Source: Phoma sp. XZ068 (taxonomy: Eukaryota; Ascomycota; Dothideomycetes; Pleosporales; Didymellaceae). Taken from it: DNA of 64,000 bases. The notes beneath the pieces were generated by a model. That model was not told where the DNA came from. It did no database searches and saw only the letters and a program-made list of their open reading frames with translations. Numbering within the stretch: the first letter of the stretch is position 1; each line of letters opens with the position of its first letter. A program made the translations under genes and the position numbers. The DNA lies in assembly GCA_004835665.1 (NCBI GenBank), contig RBKR01000008.1, positions 1,674,001-1,738,000 on the forward strand, written 5' to 3'. Shown here piece after piece: positions 53,857 to 64,000 of this stretch.

Positions 53857-54030
53857 AAGAAACCTTCTATGGTACTGCAAGAACGGCGACTCAAAATTAG
53901 TGTTATCCTAGACGCCGGCATTGTGCGCCTGCGTTCTGGGCGTGAGCTGGCTATACAAATGGCAATTGATCTGTTTCGAAGAGCTGGCCATGAGATCGTG
54001 CCTTGGGACGATCTCGGTCATGTGGCTTGA
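53857..54030 (+). pseudogene. Amidase fragment
   Basis: The plus-strand frame from 53857 reads RRLKISVILDAGIVRLRSGR then ELAIQMAIDLFRRAGHEIVP and WDDLGHVA before a TGA at 54028. The pattern (KLKIGV-x-D-x-GIV ... A-x-x-LFRRAGHEVVPWD) is the central part of fungal acetamidase-type amidases. The amidase-signature serines and lysine are absent. Flanking frames show no more of it, so it is an isolated relic. Confidence 0.65.
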
Positions 54031-54267
54031 AATGAGATCATGGACAAGGTTACCTGCGTGGATCGCGGTAAAGACATTCGGACTGGAGTGCATTAGTACC
54101 TAGCTAACCCTTCTCTTCAGCATACTATAATTGCTTACACCCGGCATTTTGCCAATGATGCAAGACAAAGTATTCATGGGTAAAAGAAAGCTCTTGGAGA
54201 ATTAGTGGTATCCGATAAAACACTCTAAACACTTCCTCCCCCTTCTGCTCTGGTTCTCTTTCGAGAC

Positions 54268-55380
54268 TTATGTTTCGTATATAAGCCACCCTGAAAAAGG
54301 CTGAATTTTGACAAGGCTAGACGCCGGGAATCCGTTACTTTGAAGCTCATTCTGGTACGTATCATCTGAAGACTGAGCCTGGATACCAAATGATCCTGCT
54401 AACATGATGCAGTCGCGCATGGCACCTGGATAACCAATCTTAACTGGCACACGTGAAAAGCCAACGGGGATTTTACAAGAGAAAATCGTGGGATACGAAA
54501 TCCTTTCGAGTTCGCTTGTTTTGTTGCGGGGGTTCGCTTTCCCGGTTTCATCCCAGAAACAAAACGCGGTAATCCATCCGGATATGTAGCCCTGATTACC
54601 GCTCCCAAGGGGTTTCTTTGTTGCGATTGTATTCCAGAATTGAATGACTTCTGGATCACTTGGTTGGTCAAATGATCGTATCATATTATGCAGAATAGGC
54701 TTCAACATCTCAGCAAATTGTGTCGGCTCGTCGCCAAGTTGTTCCAATTTGGTCAGCCTTTCGAGTATATCTTGCCAGTCTGTTACTTTGCCCAACAATG
54801 TTACGGAAGGTATTCCACATGCTAGCACCTTAAGATAGGTAAAATACTTTTGCATCGCGCCCATAAATAACGCCGCAGCAACGACACGGTCAGTATCGGA
54901 TGTGGTAGAGAACTCAGGCATGACCCAGGCGCTTAGTTCTGGATCGTTGACGTTCTCACCGAGAAGTGTCGCCATCGCCTTGACAAGCATACCGAGATCC
55001 ACTGTTTCAAGGTTGTAGACTGATTTAATTACAAGTTCCTTCTGGCCATCGTGTGCGACGAAGGAGACACGCAGCTTTTCGGCATTCCCATTGATGAAGA
55101 AGCTCAGTTGCGAGAGAATGGCAAACCACACATCCTCAGGGCGAATAGTGAGATGATGGTGGTGGCTATAGGCATTGTAGGCGCACCATACGAATCCATT
55201 TTTGGAGGCAGACGTATGTCGTTCTTGAAGTGTGCGGCGAGTAACGGAGGTTTGGATGATTGTCTGTCCCTGTGGTGGATCTGAGAACATGATCTTCTTC
55301 AGAAGATCTTCCGGTGATTCAATGCGGGGTTGATCCCAGGTCGTAGCGGGGTGGCCGACCACGTTGAACGTGACGGGCAT
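54268..55380 (-). CDS. DUF4419 domain protein
   Basis: An intact single frame of 370 aa with ATG at 55380. The DUF4419 signature is clear: NGFVWCAYNAYSHHHHLTIR then PEDVWFAILSQLSFFINGNA, and later STTSDTDRVVAAALFMGAMQ with KYFTYLKVLACGIPSVTLLG. The final part has ISGWITAFCFWDETG. DUF4419 proteins occur in fungi and protists without an established function. The four-histidine run followed by RPEDVW could be metal binding, which is speculation. No signal peptide or TM. Length is typical. Confidence 0.85.
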   Translation of the reverse strand: MPVTFNVVGHPATTWDQPRIESPEDLLKKIMFSDPPQGQTIIQTSVTRRTLQERHTSASKNGFVWCAYNAYSHHHHLTIRPEDVWFAILSQLSFFINGNAEKLRVSFVAHDGQKELVIKSVYNLETVDLGMLVKAMATLLGENVNDPELSAWVMPEFSTTSDTDRVVAAALFMGAMQKYFTYLKVLACGIPSVTLLGKVTDWQDILERLTKLEQLGDEPTQFAEMLKPILHNMIRSFDQPSDPEVIQFWNTIATKKPLGSGNQGYISGWITAFCFWDETGKANPRNKTSELERISYPTIFSCKIPVGFSRVPVKIGYPGAMRDCIMLAGSFGIQAQSSDDTYQNELQSNGFPASSLVKIQPFSGWLIYET

Positions 55381-55902
55381 GATTTTTGGAAATGTCCTAG
55401 GGAGTCAAGGAATTTGGTTTGAAGTAGTGAGTTTGCAAATGGAAGGACAGTGAGTGTGCGATTTAAGATACGGCTGGTGACGGTCGCAGTATATCCTGAT
55501 TCATTTACGCGTCCCGTGATAATTGGTTTTGAGCCGCCCAAGTTGCACAATGTGCTTCCATGTTGCATGAATGCGTTGTCAGGTAACACAATGAGTACCG
55601 ATGAGTTGTCGGGCTCCACGACTGAACAGGCAGTATGGTTGAGCTTTCAGGCTGTACGATCGAGTGTTGTGCTTCGTGGTTCCACTTTTGGATTTCATTG
55701 AATGACAAATAGGGTAAATTTGAGATGCTACAGTCGTTAATAATAAACCTTAGTTGATATAAGAACACAAAGCTGACTTGAAATAAGTTCTCACCGCTAT
55801 TGCTCTCATCTCCTTACTGTTATTCCTAACATTATACCAAGCCATTCCTTATCTCCAATCTTCCTTCTAGAGAAAGCAGGCTAGAGCCACACCCTTAGAC
55901 AC
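55381..55902. other. Divergent promoter region
   Basis: Between the DUF4419 gene and the ankyrin-HET gene. No gene seen. Confidence 0.45.
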
Positions 55903-58900
55903 ATGGGAAATCAGGTTGGGGCTGAGTCACGCCCTGAGTCCACCCGTCCCAATACTGCCTGGGTAGGACCGAGATCAGCCTTGTCAAAGGTTTCCAACCA
56001 CCCCGTATTATCAGATGCGGGGACAAGATCCACTATCGGTTGTATCGGAGAACCAGGAGAAATTGACCTTCACTATGCGATCAAACAACGCAACACCAGC
56101 CTGGTAGTGTGGCTCCTTGACAATGGCGCCGACTCAAACATTCAGGATGAAAATGGCTATCGACCACTTCATATAGCAGCTGAACTCGGAGATGAAACTC
56201 TAACCGGGATATTGCTGGATCATTCTGCGAACCCAAATCTGGAAACCGGTTTTAGACTCGGCGGGATGTCTAGCCACTCCATCAATATGACTCCCTTGCA
56301 CTTCGCCGCAGGGAATGGAGCAACAAGCGTCGCTGTAAAGCTGTTAGGGAAGAGTGCCGATGTGAACATTGCCACACCGCTAGAATTTCATACCCCATTA
56401 TCATTGGCAGTCGAGAACAGCCACTTCGACATGACTGAGTTGCTATTGAAACATGGAGCAAACCCGAATGGTGATAGCCGAGCGTCGTGCAGTCCACTCA
56501 TAATTGCAGTTTCTAAGAAACGAAAGGATCTGGTGCAGGTTCTTTGTGCCCACGACTGTGATTTAAATCAAAGAGATGAGGACGGGGACACGGCACTTCA
56601 TGCCGCGGCCGCGAATGGTTCAAGGAAACTCGTCGAACTTCTACTCAAGACTTTCCGTCAAAGAAGTCAAGCAGGAGTCACCTTGGATCTCAAAGGTGGT
56701 TCCGGAAGACCAGCCTGGTGGTTGGCTCGGCGATCTCGACATTACGAGATCATGGAATTGCTAAGGAGTGTTCCAGAATGGGATAAAAACGATGTTCCAA
56801 CATTTTCCATGGATATCTTCGACGACTCCTTGCTTTCTATCCGCGAAATTGGGGTTCAAAAATTACGAAAAGATATTCACCGAGCTCAACACTGCCTTAG
56901 TTCTACTCAACCTCTAGGGAAATCAGATGGTTGGAAACAACGCCTACGATTCATAATACCCTCCAAGGAGAGCACCCATGATTTTGAGGTCATTGAACCT
57001 TTTCGCTATGGCCATGATAGTCAAGAGCCTTTTGTTGCCGTCTCTTATTGTTGGGCATCGCGAGATAAGGACCCACATGACTTCAAGATCAAAGTACCAA
57101 CCAGACTAAGAGATGGATCTGAAGTGAGACGCCTTCGGGTACGGTCAGAGATTCTGACCAGGGCGCTTAATTTTGCGCAAACCAGAGGGATTCGACAAGT
57201 GTGGATCGATCAAGAATGTATACACCAAGACGATGACGATGACAAAAAGGCATTGATTGCAGCAATGCACCGAATATATCGACAAGCGACATTGACCGTG
57301 GTTGTTCTGGGGAAACACATTCAGACAGTCGATGATATCCAGGCCATCAAGTTTATTGTGAGCGGTAGCATCCCTACACAGGATGACCATGTCGCCTTAA
57401 TGGAACGTTCTCGCATTGTCTCTGGTAAGATTTTCCGCGATCGATGGTTTCGACGCGCTTGGACAACACAAGAAGCTATCAGTGCAGGTATAGAAGCTCT
57501 GGTATATCTGGTGGGATGGACCCAAAACCTTGACAAGCAAGGTCTTCACTGGAAACACATGGTACCGACGCTATCGAGCGAATTTCCTCGCCAGGATATC
57601 CAGAGAGAGCTGATCCTGGATGGCAAGACTATATGGCATATGTCATTCGTCTGCGAACCGGGAGTGGCTATGAGTGCTATGTCGTTTGCAACCATGCAAA
57701 GACATACTAAACTATTGCAGGATTCAACACTCAGATCATCAGACTTGAAACAGTATGCGTACGATAGGTATGGAGATCCTGTTAGGGGAGTACATAGGGA
57801 TTAAGGCTAATGATCGATTAGCTCATCTTCTGACGAAGACAATCATACAGCGTTAGCTTCTGAAACTCCAAGCTATCAGCGACGTTCGGAAGCCGATTTC
57901 TCGGCACACACGCAGAGCCTATCCGAAGACTTTGACACGCACGGAATTCCAATAACGGCTTTGTTTTCAGCACTACGGGGCAAAGAGAACACCCTGACCC
58001 GGGACAGGCCAAGCATCATGGCAAACCTGGCACGTTATCAGTATCATCTCGATATGGACAAATTGGTCAAAGAAAATCCTGACATTAGCTACACCGCATG
58101 TATATTTGCGTTGTCGTTGGCGAACGGGGATACAAGTCTCCTTACAGACAGCTCAAGTCAAGACACATCGGTCGATTCAGAGTCCTCTGAGATCTCGTGG
58201 CTCGAAGAAGACAAGAGCCTAACACACGGATTCCCGATAACCAAATACGAATATGAGGGCCCAAGAGCTATCACAGCCAGTCCTTGTGTAGTGATTAACT
58301 CGAAGCTCCTTATCCAGGGGATCCTGTGGCACATTAGTACATGCGAGGATCTCCTGCCATTACAAGAAGACATGCAAAAGATGGTTAGGTACTGTCACAA
58401 CTACCCAAAGCGAGCTCGCCTTGTGGGCGTTGAAGTCCTTAAGGCGGTCTCAAGGCAGTTTTTCAACAGAGACAAGGTTGAACTTGTTGGCCTGTTCATG
58501 ACGCTGGCGCGGCAGAGGAATTGGAGTTCTCCGACAGAATATCAGTCCACAATGCAAAAGTTGAAAGAATGGCATTCTGGTGGAAGTTGGCCACTTCTGC
58601 CCCAAAAGACATGGGTTACTCTGGACGAAATTTCCATCGAGACTGATACAGCGTGTATACAGGATATCAAGATTGATGTCTCGGACAAGATATCTCGCTC
58701 CGAGAATTCGAGATTGCTGCAGAATGACGAGCCATTGAAACAAATTCCCGAAGAGTGGGGCGATGAACTACTACGATGGATCTACCTGAGCACGATCCTC
58801 GGGGTTTCTTTTCCAATCGGCGAATCCCATCCGAGTCAAGGCTGTGACAAGGGCTGTACGACTGCTGTGTTTAGACTGAACATCGAAGAGATTTTTTCGG

Positions 58901-59265
58901 ACCCGTTACCAATGGTGTTCGTGCCTGTATCAGAGTTGAATTTCGACTTCGGAGGAGAAAGGTTTTCTGGGCCAGCTTCAACAGCGCTCTGGCAAGTGCA
59001 GGAATCGAAGGACGCGGTTATCTCAGAGGAAGATAAAACAGACGCACAGGAAAGACTGAGACAGTCAGGCTACAACGATCCAGTGTCCATACAAAGCGAG
59101 GACGCGCTTAGGATAGTCTCTTCGAAGAACCTCATGGGAATCTGGTCACCTTTACTATACATGAATAAGACATTCAATCAACAAAAGAACGGTGAGTAAA
59201 TATACACTAGTATGTCCTAATTACTAATGTATAGTATAGGCATTTCTTACTATTTTTTTGAATAG
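55903..59265 (+). CDS. Ankyrin-HET domain protein
   Basis: Three exons: 55903-57767, 57822-59191 and 59240-59265. Introns are 54 bp (GTATGG, GGCTAATGA, GATTAG) and 48 bp (GTGAGT, TACTAAT, TATAG). The total is 1086 aa. Residues about 50-290 hold six ankyrin units (NGYRPLHIAAELGDETLTGI; GDTALHAAAANGSRKLVELL). Residues about 375-560 are a HET domain: PFVAVSYCWASRD, RQVWIDQECIHQDD, AMHRIYRQATLTVVVLG and RWFRRAWTTQEAIS. The C-terminal 500 residues are of unknown fold. HET proteins drive vegetative-incompatibility cell death; here the ankyrin repeats precede the HET part and may act as the recognition module. Frame is uninterrupted, unlike the other HET copies here. Confidence 0.88.
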
Positions 59266-59659
59266 TAAAGGTATCAGATAATCTACTATGTCATAAAGAA
59301 TGAATATATACACTACGCTCCGTTACTTAAAGACAGAAAGCCCAAGCAGCAATGTTGAGGTAATACTCCAGGTTGTTTCATGTCAATTGTCGACGCTCAT
59401 ATCTATTCTACAACACGGAGGATGGTAATTACGTTAAAGTTATCGCACACGAGCTCGACATTGTGTGCGCAGTTCGTTCCGCAACCGTGATTGATTGTGA
59501 AGAAGGAATAAGGATGGCGGTCAGCGTTACAAAAAGTCCATGTAGATCAAGCAGAACATGTGCGGTAGGGCTTGGATGTTTTGACCCACTTGGAATCGCT
59601 TCTATATTGCAAATACCTAAATATGCTAGCACACCAACTTCTTCACTACAACCCAGTGG
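59266..59659. other. Convergent intergenic region
   Basis: 3' flanks of two convergent genes. No gene seen. Confidence 0.5.
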
Positions 59660-61183
59660 TCAGCAATCAACCCACACCGACTCATCTGCCTCCCTCCTCC
59701 TCCCCAAGATCCTCTGATCCCCCCTAACCAGACGCTTACCCACACCCCTCGACACACCTTTCCTCCGCTTATACTTCCTTACCTCAAACGCAACAAGCTT
59801 CTTCAACCTCACCTTCTTCACCCTATCAATTCTATCGCACATCTCTCCGAAAACACCTTCAAGCCTCTCACTAAGGGCATCACCCCACTCCCACCCCTCT
59901 TCTTTCCCCCTCTCAAACACGGCATCGACTTCGCGAGAGAGATCATTAATGGCATCTTCCTTAAGCAGCAGCATGTCCGTCTTGTGATCCTCCATTTCCT
60001 CCATCATCTCAGCTGTCTCATGAGCGCGTGTCCCTTCCGCAGAGTCCCAGAGCCTGTCGAGCATTTTCTGGAACTGCTTGAGTTGGTGAGTTTGGTATTG
60101 CTGGAATTGATCGGCGAGATGTGTTCGAAGGTGGGGGAGAAGAGTGTGGCCCAGCGGCGTCAGCTTTGGCAGCTTTGTAGGTGATGTGCTGGAGGAGGAG
60201 TCGAAGGAGGTGTGAGCAGTGCTGATGTTCGATCTTGGAGGTGCACCGGCGAAGAGGGTTTGGAGGATGTCTGGGAGGAGCGCTGGTAAGGCTTTGTCGA
60301 GATAAGCAGGGAGCTGTCTGGCAACCGCGGCGTTGATCGCCTCAGCCTGGTAGTCAAAGCCAGGTGATGTTTCTCTGAGTGCCTTTTCAAAGGCCCCAGC
60401 TGTGGCTGGGCTCAAGGGCACGGTCTTCTCGGATGTGTAAGACTTAGTAGGGGACTGAGCGAAGCGTTTCGGGGATACTTTGGGAGAGGTGGAGCTTGCT
60501 GCGCACATCAGCTGCTTAGTCGAGGCTACAGGTATCCTGCACTCACCCTGCCTTGACCGCTTGCGACAGTTGTCGTAAGCAGGCGGTGCCCCAACATCAT
60601 CAGTGGGACCAAAGACCTCCCAGCTCGCCTTCCTCAACCCTTGTTGAGCAAGGAATCCTTCGACTGGATAGCTAGCCAGATGCTTCGCCGCCTTGCTGAA
60701 ATTCCGGAACATGCCCTGATGTTCCTTGCGCAGATACTTGTAATCAAAGACAATGTGAATCGTGACTGCTTTGGTAAGGTCTACAAACTGTTGGAAGACA
60801 GATTCAAATCCAGGTTTATGTGCAAAGGATTGGGAGTCCGGACACCAGAGAGGGCACGGTTGTTCCACGCTCAGAACGAGGGTCTTGACATCAGGGCGTT
60901 TGTTGTCCTTGTCGCGCAGAATCCCGTCTATCTGAGGCCGCGTGACATGGTTGTTGCCGCTGCTAAGGCTGACAGCGCCAGCCAACAGTTTGTCGGCATT
61001 GTACTGAAGGACAAAGGTTTGTGGAGAATGGGCGGTGGTGGGTACGGTGGCTACGAGCAGGAGGGTTGCCTTCTTGGCAGCAGCGTCACATCTAAAAGCT
61101 AGTGAACACTGACATGGCGATGCAGGCTCCGAAAGATTCGACGCAGGATACGCAAGCGCTTTAAAGCCAAGATTGAAGCTCAT
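59660..61183 (-). CDS. Large hypothetical protein with basic C-terminus
   Basis: The frame is open for 507 aa, but contains a perfect intron signature at 60546-60499 (GTGAGT, GCTGAT branch site, GCGCAG; 48 bp, a multiple of three). Splicing gives 491 aa (RQG/ECRIPVAS becomes RQ-ASSTSPK), which I prefer. The N-terminal third is beta-rich (KALAYPASNLSEPAS, TLLLVATVPTTAH, KTLVLSVEQPCPLW). The middle is Ser/Pro-rich. Residues about 340-450 are helical with Gln/Glu/Asp (QFQQYQTHQLKQFQKMLDRL; MEEMEDHKTDMLLL). The end is strongly basic (KKVRLKKLVAFEVRKYKRRK), like a nuclear localisation signal. No family recognised. Confidence 0.7.
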   Translation of the reverse strand: MSFNLGFKALAYPASNLSEPASPCQCSLAFRCDAAAKKATLLLVATVPTTAHSPQTFVLQYNADKLLAGAVSLSSGNNHVTRPQIDGILRDKDNKRPDVKTLVLSVEQPCPLWCPDSQSFAHKPGFESVFQQFVDLTKAVTIHIVFDYKYLRKEHQGMFRNFSKAAKHLASYPVEGFLAQQGLRKASWEVFGPTDDVGAPPAYDNCRKRSRQGECRIPVASTKQLMCAASSTSPKVSPKRFAQSPTKSYTSEKTVPLSPATAGAFEKALRETSPGFDYQAEAINAAVARQLPAYLDKALPALLPDILQTLFAGAPPRSNISTAHTSFDSSSSTSPTKLPKLTPLGHTLLPHLRTHLADQFQQYQTHQLKQFQKMLDRLWDSAEGTRAHETAEMMEEMEDHKTDMLLLKEDAINDLSREVDAVFERGKEEGWEWGDALSERLEGVFGEMCDRIDRVKKVRLKKLVAFEVRKYKRRKGVSRGVGKRLVRGDQRILGRRREADESVWVDC

Positions 61184-61750
61184 GCTATTAGCTATCCAAA
61201 CTAGACACTGATATGCTTACCAAATCCCCCGTACAGCGATCGCAGCAAAGGAACTCGTCGATGCCGCAATGCGCAGCAAGGGAACCCGCCCGCCCAGGCT
61301 TTGCGAGCAGCCTTGACTCCGTATGCAGTCCGCCGCGTCTACTGCTAACACCGGGTACGTGGTCGCAATACCCGAACAGAAGCCCACCCCGCTGATGGCA
61401 GCCGACAGACGCACTGTGCAATGCAGAGGCGCCTGCCTTTACCGCCAGAGGCCTTGTGAAGTTCGCAAGGATGATGGGCCTGAGCCGAGTACTCGATGCG
61501 CGTAACGGATGGTAGCAGAGACAGAAGCGTGCGGTCGATTATTGGAAAGTGTTGAGTATGTGTTGTGCAAATGTGTTAGGAGAGGCCTCGGTCGGCGTGG
61601 ATGGTGGTGACGTTGAGGTTCTGGTCAAGGTGGGTGGCTGGGAAACGACACGCGATCGCGCCATCACGTGAGTCTTGGCACAACCCAAGAGCTTCGATCT
61701 GTCAAGGCTCACCTTCACACCACACAACCATTACAATCACTATAAGTATG
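61184..61750. other. Upstream region, no supported gene
   Basis: Promoter side of the hypothetical gene. No coding signal of its own. Confidence 0.4.
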
Positions 61751-61815
61751 CCATCATTGAATTATGCGACAAATAAACTTGGCGGCTTCGCTGTATTTAC
61801 CTTACTGATTGAAGA

Positions 61816-62160
61816 TCAACGCAAGTTTGCCGACACTTTCGAGAGTGTCAAGCATCTTCTTGCTTCCTCTCCTTGCTCAGCGGCCAAATACCTTTGTGTG
61901 TCGTGCTTGCGCTGATAATGCAGCATCAAAGCCAGATTTTTAACACTTTTGAGAGTATAAAAGTGCTCGTGTCTCAAAGTGCGCTTACAAACCTCCAGCG
62001 CATATCTAGCGTTCACTTCTTTGGCTTCCTCGTACTTGCACTGATTCATCAGGAATCCTCGCGGCGGACTAGAGTGTGGTCGTTATCATGGCGAAGTACG
62101 CCTTTCTAGTGAGTGTGCCTCAGCATCAGATTTCTGAGCCTCTTGATAGTATTCGCACAT
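61816..62160 (-). pseudogene. TPR-repeat fragment (NB-ARC/TPR-type protein relic)
   Basis: The minus strand reads MNQCKYEEAKEVNARYALEV then CKRTLRHEHFYTLKSVKNLA and LMLHYQRKHD, one kinesin-light-chain-type TPR unit. A second unit upstream is interrupted by stops. No P-loop region is present. It is a relic of a TPR-type NLR or related protein. Confidence 0.6.
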
Positions 62161-62445
62161 CCACCGTGGCCAAGCGGAGATCGACATCGCCGAACACATG
62201 GTAGGGACTGACGAAATCACATCATTTAACGAACTCAACTATCACAAGCCCGTTTTAATCAGCCAATCGCACAAATTGATAAAGCTGGCAAAGGGAAAGG
62301 GCTGCCGCAATGAACCGAGCCGCAGACAATAACAATATGGCTGCAGCAGTCGCTCAGCAGCGAAACAAGGTAACTAGTCCATTATGAACACTTTTTTGTA
62401 TAGGAGCGAATCCAAGTGGTCCTCTAGACTAGAGAAATACATCTA

Positions 62446-62936
62446 ATGGTATCTGCTGCAGCTGATGGTAATCCAGTCGTGGAGAGGGCCCTGGGTGGTC
62501 TCTTCCAGATCTTGGAGGAAATAATAGAAGTTAGAATACCCGCGGAGAGTTTTGACAGTGCTTTTTGTCTGGCAGCACGTGGGCGTCACCCACACATCCT
62601 CGAGAGGTTATTCTTGGAAGACGTTGACTTCGACCCCAGATTTGAATATCTTCCTGCACTGCAGCGCGCTGCGAAAAGCGTCGTCCGGAAGCCGTTCGTC
62701 TACTTATTGCCACAAACGTGGACCGCAATGTGAGAGTCAAAGCCACCACTACACACAGCGTGGCGTGTGCCAAAGCTGACTTCGATTTGGCCACGACGCT
62801 ACTTGAGAATGGGGCCGACACACATGCAGTCTCTTGCAAGGCAGGTTTCCAACATACTATCCCAAGAAGAGGCAACAAACAGGGATTGTTGAGCTCATTG
62901 AGCGGGCTAAGAGATGTCTTTCCGGTGACTAGTTAG
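62446..62936 (+). pseudogene. Ankyrin-like repeat fragment
   Basis: The frame from 62446 gives FCLAARGRHPHILERLFLED and VDFDPRFEYLPALQRAAKS. A shift near 62690 moves the continuation to AKADFDLATTLLENGADTHA and another frame. Both are ankyrin-type units (A-A-x-x-G-x-x-x-I-x-x-L-L, L-L-E-N-G-A-D). No start or end of a gene is evident. Confidence 0.6.
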
Positions 62937-63415
62937 ATGTGAGAGGAAAGATGTGTTTAACATGCAAGTAGGTTGTTCAGAACCTTCTAGCGGATTGGTA
63001 CAACGTCGAAAACACCGAACAGAAAGCATACTTTCACTTAGTTTATTCCTCATTTGTGTGACAGCAGGTACGGGCTTTTTGTGAGTTCCTTTCGCGCCAA
63101 CACTGGTTTATAGAGGCCTTCGGGCCAAGCTCATCCACGCTTGAGGCTTCTGTATAGTTATGATAGATTCCTAACTTAGTTGATAACAAAATCACGAGAA
63201 ATGAACTAAGACGGTCTAAGAAAACTGCGTTTTGATATAACCTGGTTAGGAAACTATTTTGTTAGTATGAGGCGGATGGATCTTGGATCGCACAAGCCTG
63301 TCACAATATGCCGACTAGCATACTGGAGGACGAAAATGAAAAGCCTTAGTCTCCGCGTTACCTACTGCCTATAACAGCATCTCTTAATGCCACTTCCTTG
63401 TTGTCTGCCTCTTGA
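62937..63415. other. Gene-free interval
   Basis: No coding or structural signal recognised. Confidence 0.45.
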
Positions 63416-63790
63416 TTAGTTCAATATAAGGATGAGCCTAGCATCGATGTGCTGATAGTTCCTTGAAGTAGTTATAGAGATTATCACCCTTGGAGTGGAG
63501 TGCGTCACGAGTCTCGTTGTTGGCTTCCTTGACCTCACCGGAGTATTTGAGACCAACATCGATCTATTGAACGGTATCCCCATCTGAAGATGGATAACCT
63601 CGCCCTCGTGCGGATTACGAAGTTGTTGGGCGGCCGCCACCATAAGCTGGACAGGTGGGAATATGTATCCGTACTCCGTTGAAAATTTTTGCTCCTCCAT
63701 GCGCTCCATGACAAGCTAACAAAGGATGTAGCCTTCGTGATACTCGGGCTCTACGAGTGACAGTTCCTTCGCGATGCTTCACAGAAAGGA
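63416..63790 (-). pseudogene. Decayed open frame of unknown family
   Basis: Upstream of the ATG at 63709 the same frame reads SIAKELSLVEPEYHEGYILC, then TAG (63718-63716), then LVMERMEEQKFSTEYGYIFP. TAG is one C-to-T change from CAG. Further on, the better coding frame appears to shift to IDVGLKYSGEVKEANNETRD plus ALHSKGDNLYNYFKEL. The unbroken sense on both sides suggests a recently lost gene whose 5' part may lie beyond 64000. An intron near 63570 could explain the second shift. The family is not recognised. Confidence 0.4.
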
Positions 63791-64000
63791 TCAATTGTCG
63801 TGGCTCTTCGTATGTCTGGACTTAATCGTGATGTCCTTCATACAACGGTCCTGATCGCAACAAGTTCTGCGCAGGGTTGAGGAGGAGGAAGCGCGGGACG
63901 AGGAGGTCGGCTCCTAGTAGTGGGCGAACAGTCCAGAGGAAGGATGGAGGACTTCCAGCAATTCTGTCTAGAGTTTTGGTTGTAGCGTGATATTTCCTAG

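Overview
The window reads as nuclear DNA of a filamentous ascomycete (Pezizomycotina, most likely a Dothideomycete; the class is an inference). The evidence is as follows. Genes are interrupted by short GT-AG introns of about 41-108 bp with CTAAC/CTGAC-like branch sites. 5S rRNA genes are dispersed singly instead of lying in the rDNA. Fungal-restricted families are present: HET, HeLo-like, NACHT-ankyrin NLR, CFEM, RTA1, DUF4246, DUF4419 and F-box proteins. One 5S copy carries a C-to-T/G-to-A pattern like RIP. No tRNA, CRISPR array or bacterial-type operon was found. About 22 probable genes are mixed with many relics, so gene density is low and the window looks accessory or rearranged.

Layout. 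1-11.7 kb: a truncated fungal hypothetical gene, a small hypothetical gene, a zinc alcohol dehydrogenase, an intact 5S gene, a DUF4246 protein, a CFEM secreted protein, a partial hypothetical ORF and an F-box gene with a 21-bp tandem repeat inside it. 11.7-20 kb: a decayed stretch with a glyoxal-oxidase-like fragment, a second intact 5S gene, an F-box/zinc-finger gene, a frameshifted F-box gene and a HET pseudogene. 20-30 kb: a secreted 3-phytase, a mutated 5S copy, an intact F-box paralogue, a large proline-rich secreted protein and a truncated F-box pseudogene. 30-33.2 kb: a TIR-flanked MITE-like element, a truncated 5S, a HET fragment, an ankyrin pseudogene and an AT-rich island.

33.2-37.2 kb is the most interesting locus. 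A HeLo-like protein with two copies of a HET-s-type motif at its C-terminus is transcribed divergently from a NACHT-ankyrin NLR whose N-terminus carries a matching third copy. This is the layout of a fungal amyloid-signalled cell-death pair.

37.6-53 kb is a more ordinary stretch: a small hypothetical protein, threonine aldolase, a blasticidin-S-deaminase-like cytidine deaminase, a class I glutamine amidotransferase, an MFS exporter, a secreted lipase, an RTA1 membrane protein, an FAD oxidoreductase and a small secreted cysteine protein. 53-64 kb: an amidase relic, a DUF4419 protein, an intact ankyrin-HET protein, a large hypothetical protein, then TPR and ankyrin relics to the end.

Two themes connect the genes. 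One is non-self recognition and regulated cell death (NLR, HeLo-like, HET-ankyrin and several dead HET/ANK/TPR copies). The other is secretion and export (phytase, lipase, CFEM, small cysteine protein, MFS, RTA1). Splice sites were assigned by hand from reading-frame continuity and consensus sites; all family calls are by recognition, without a database search.
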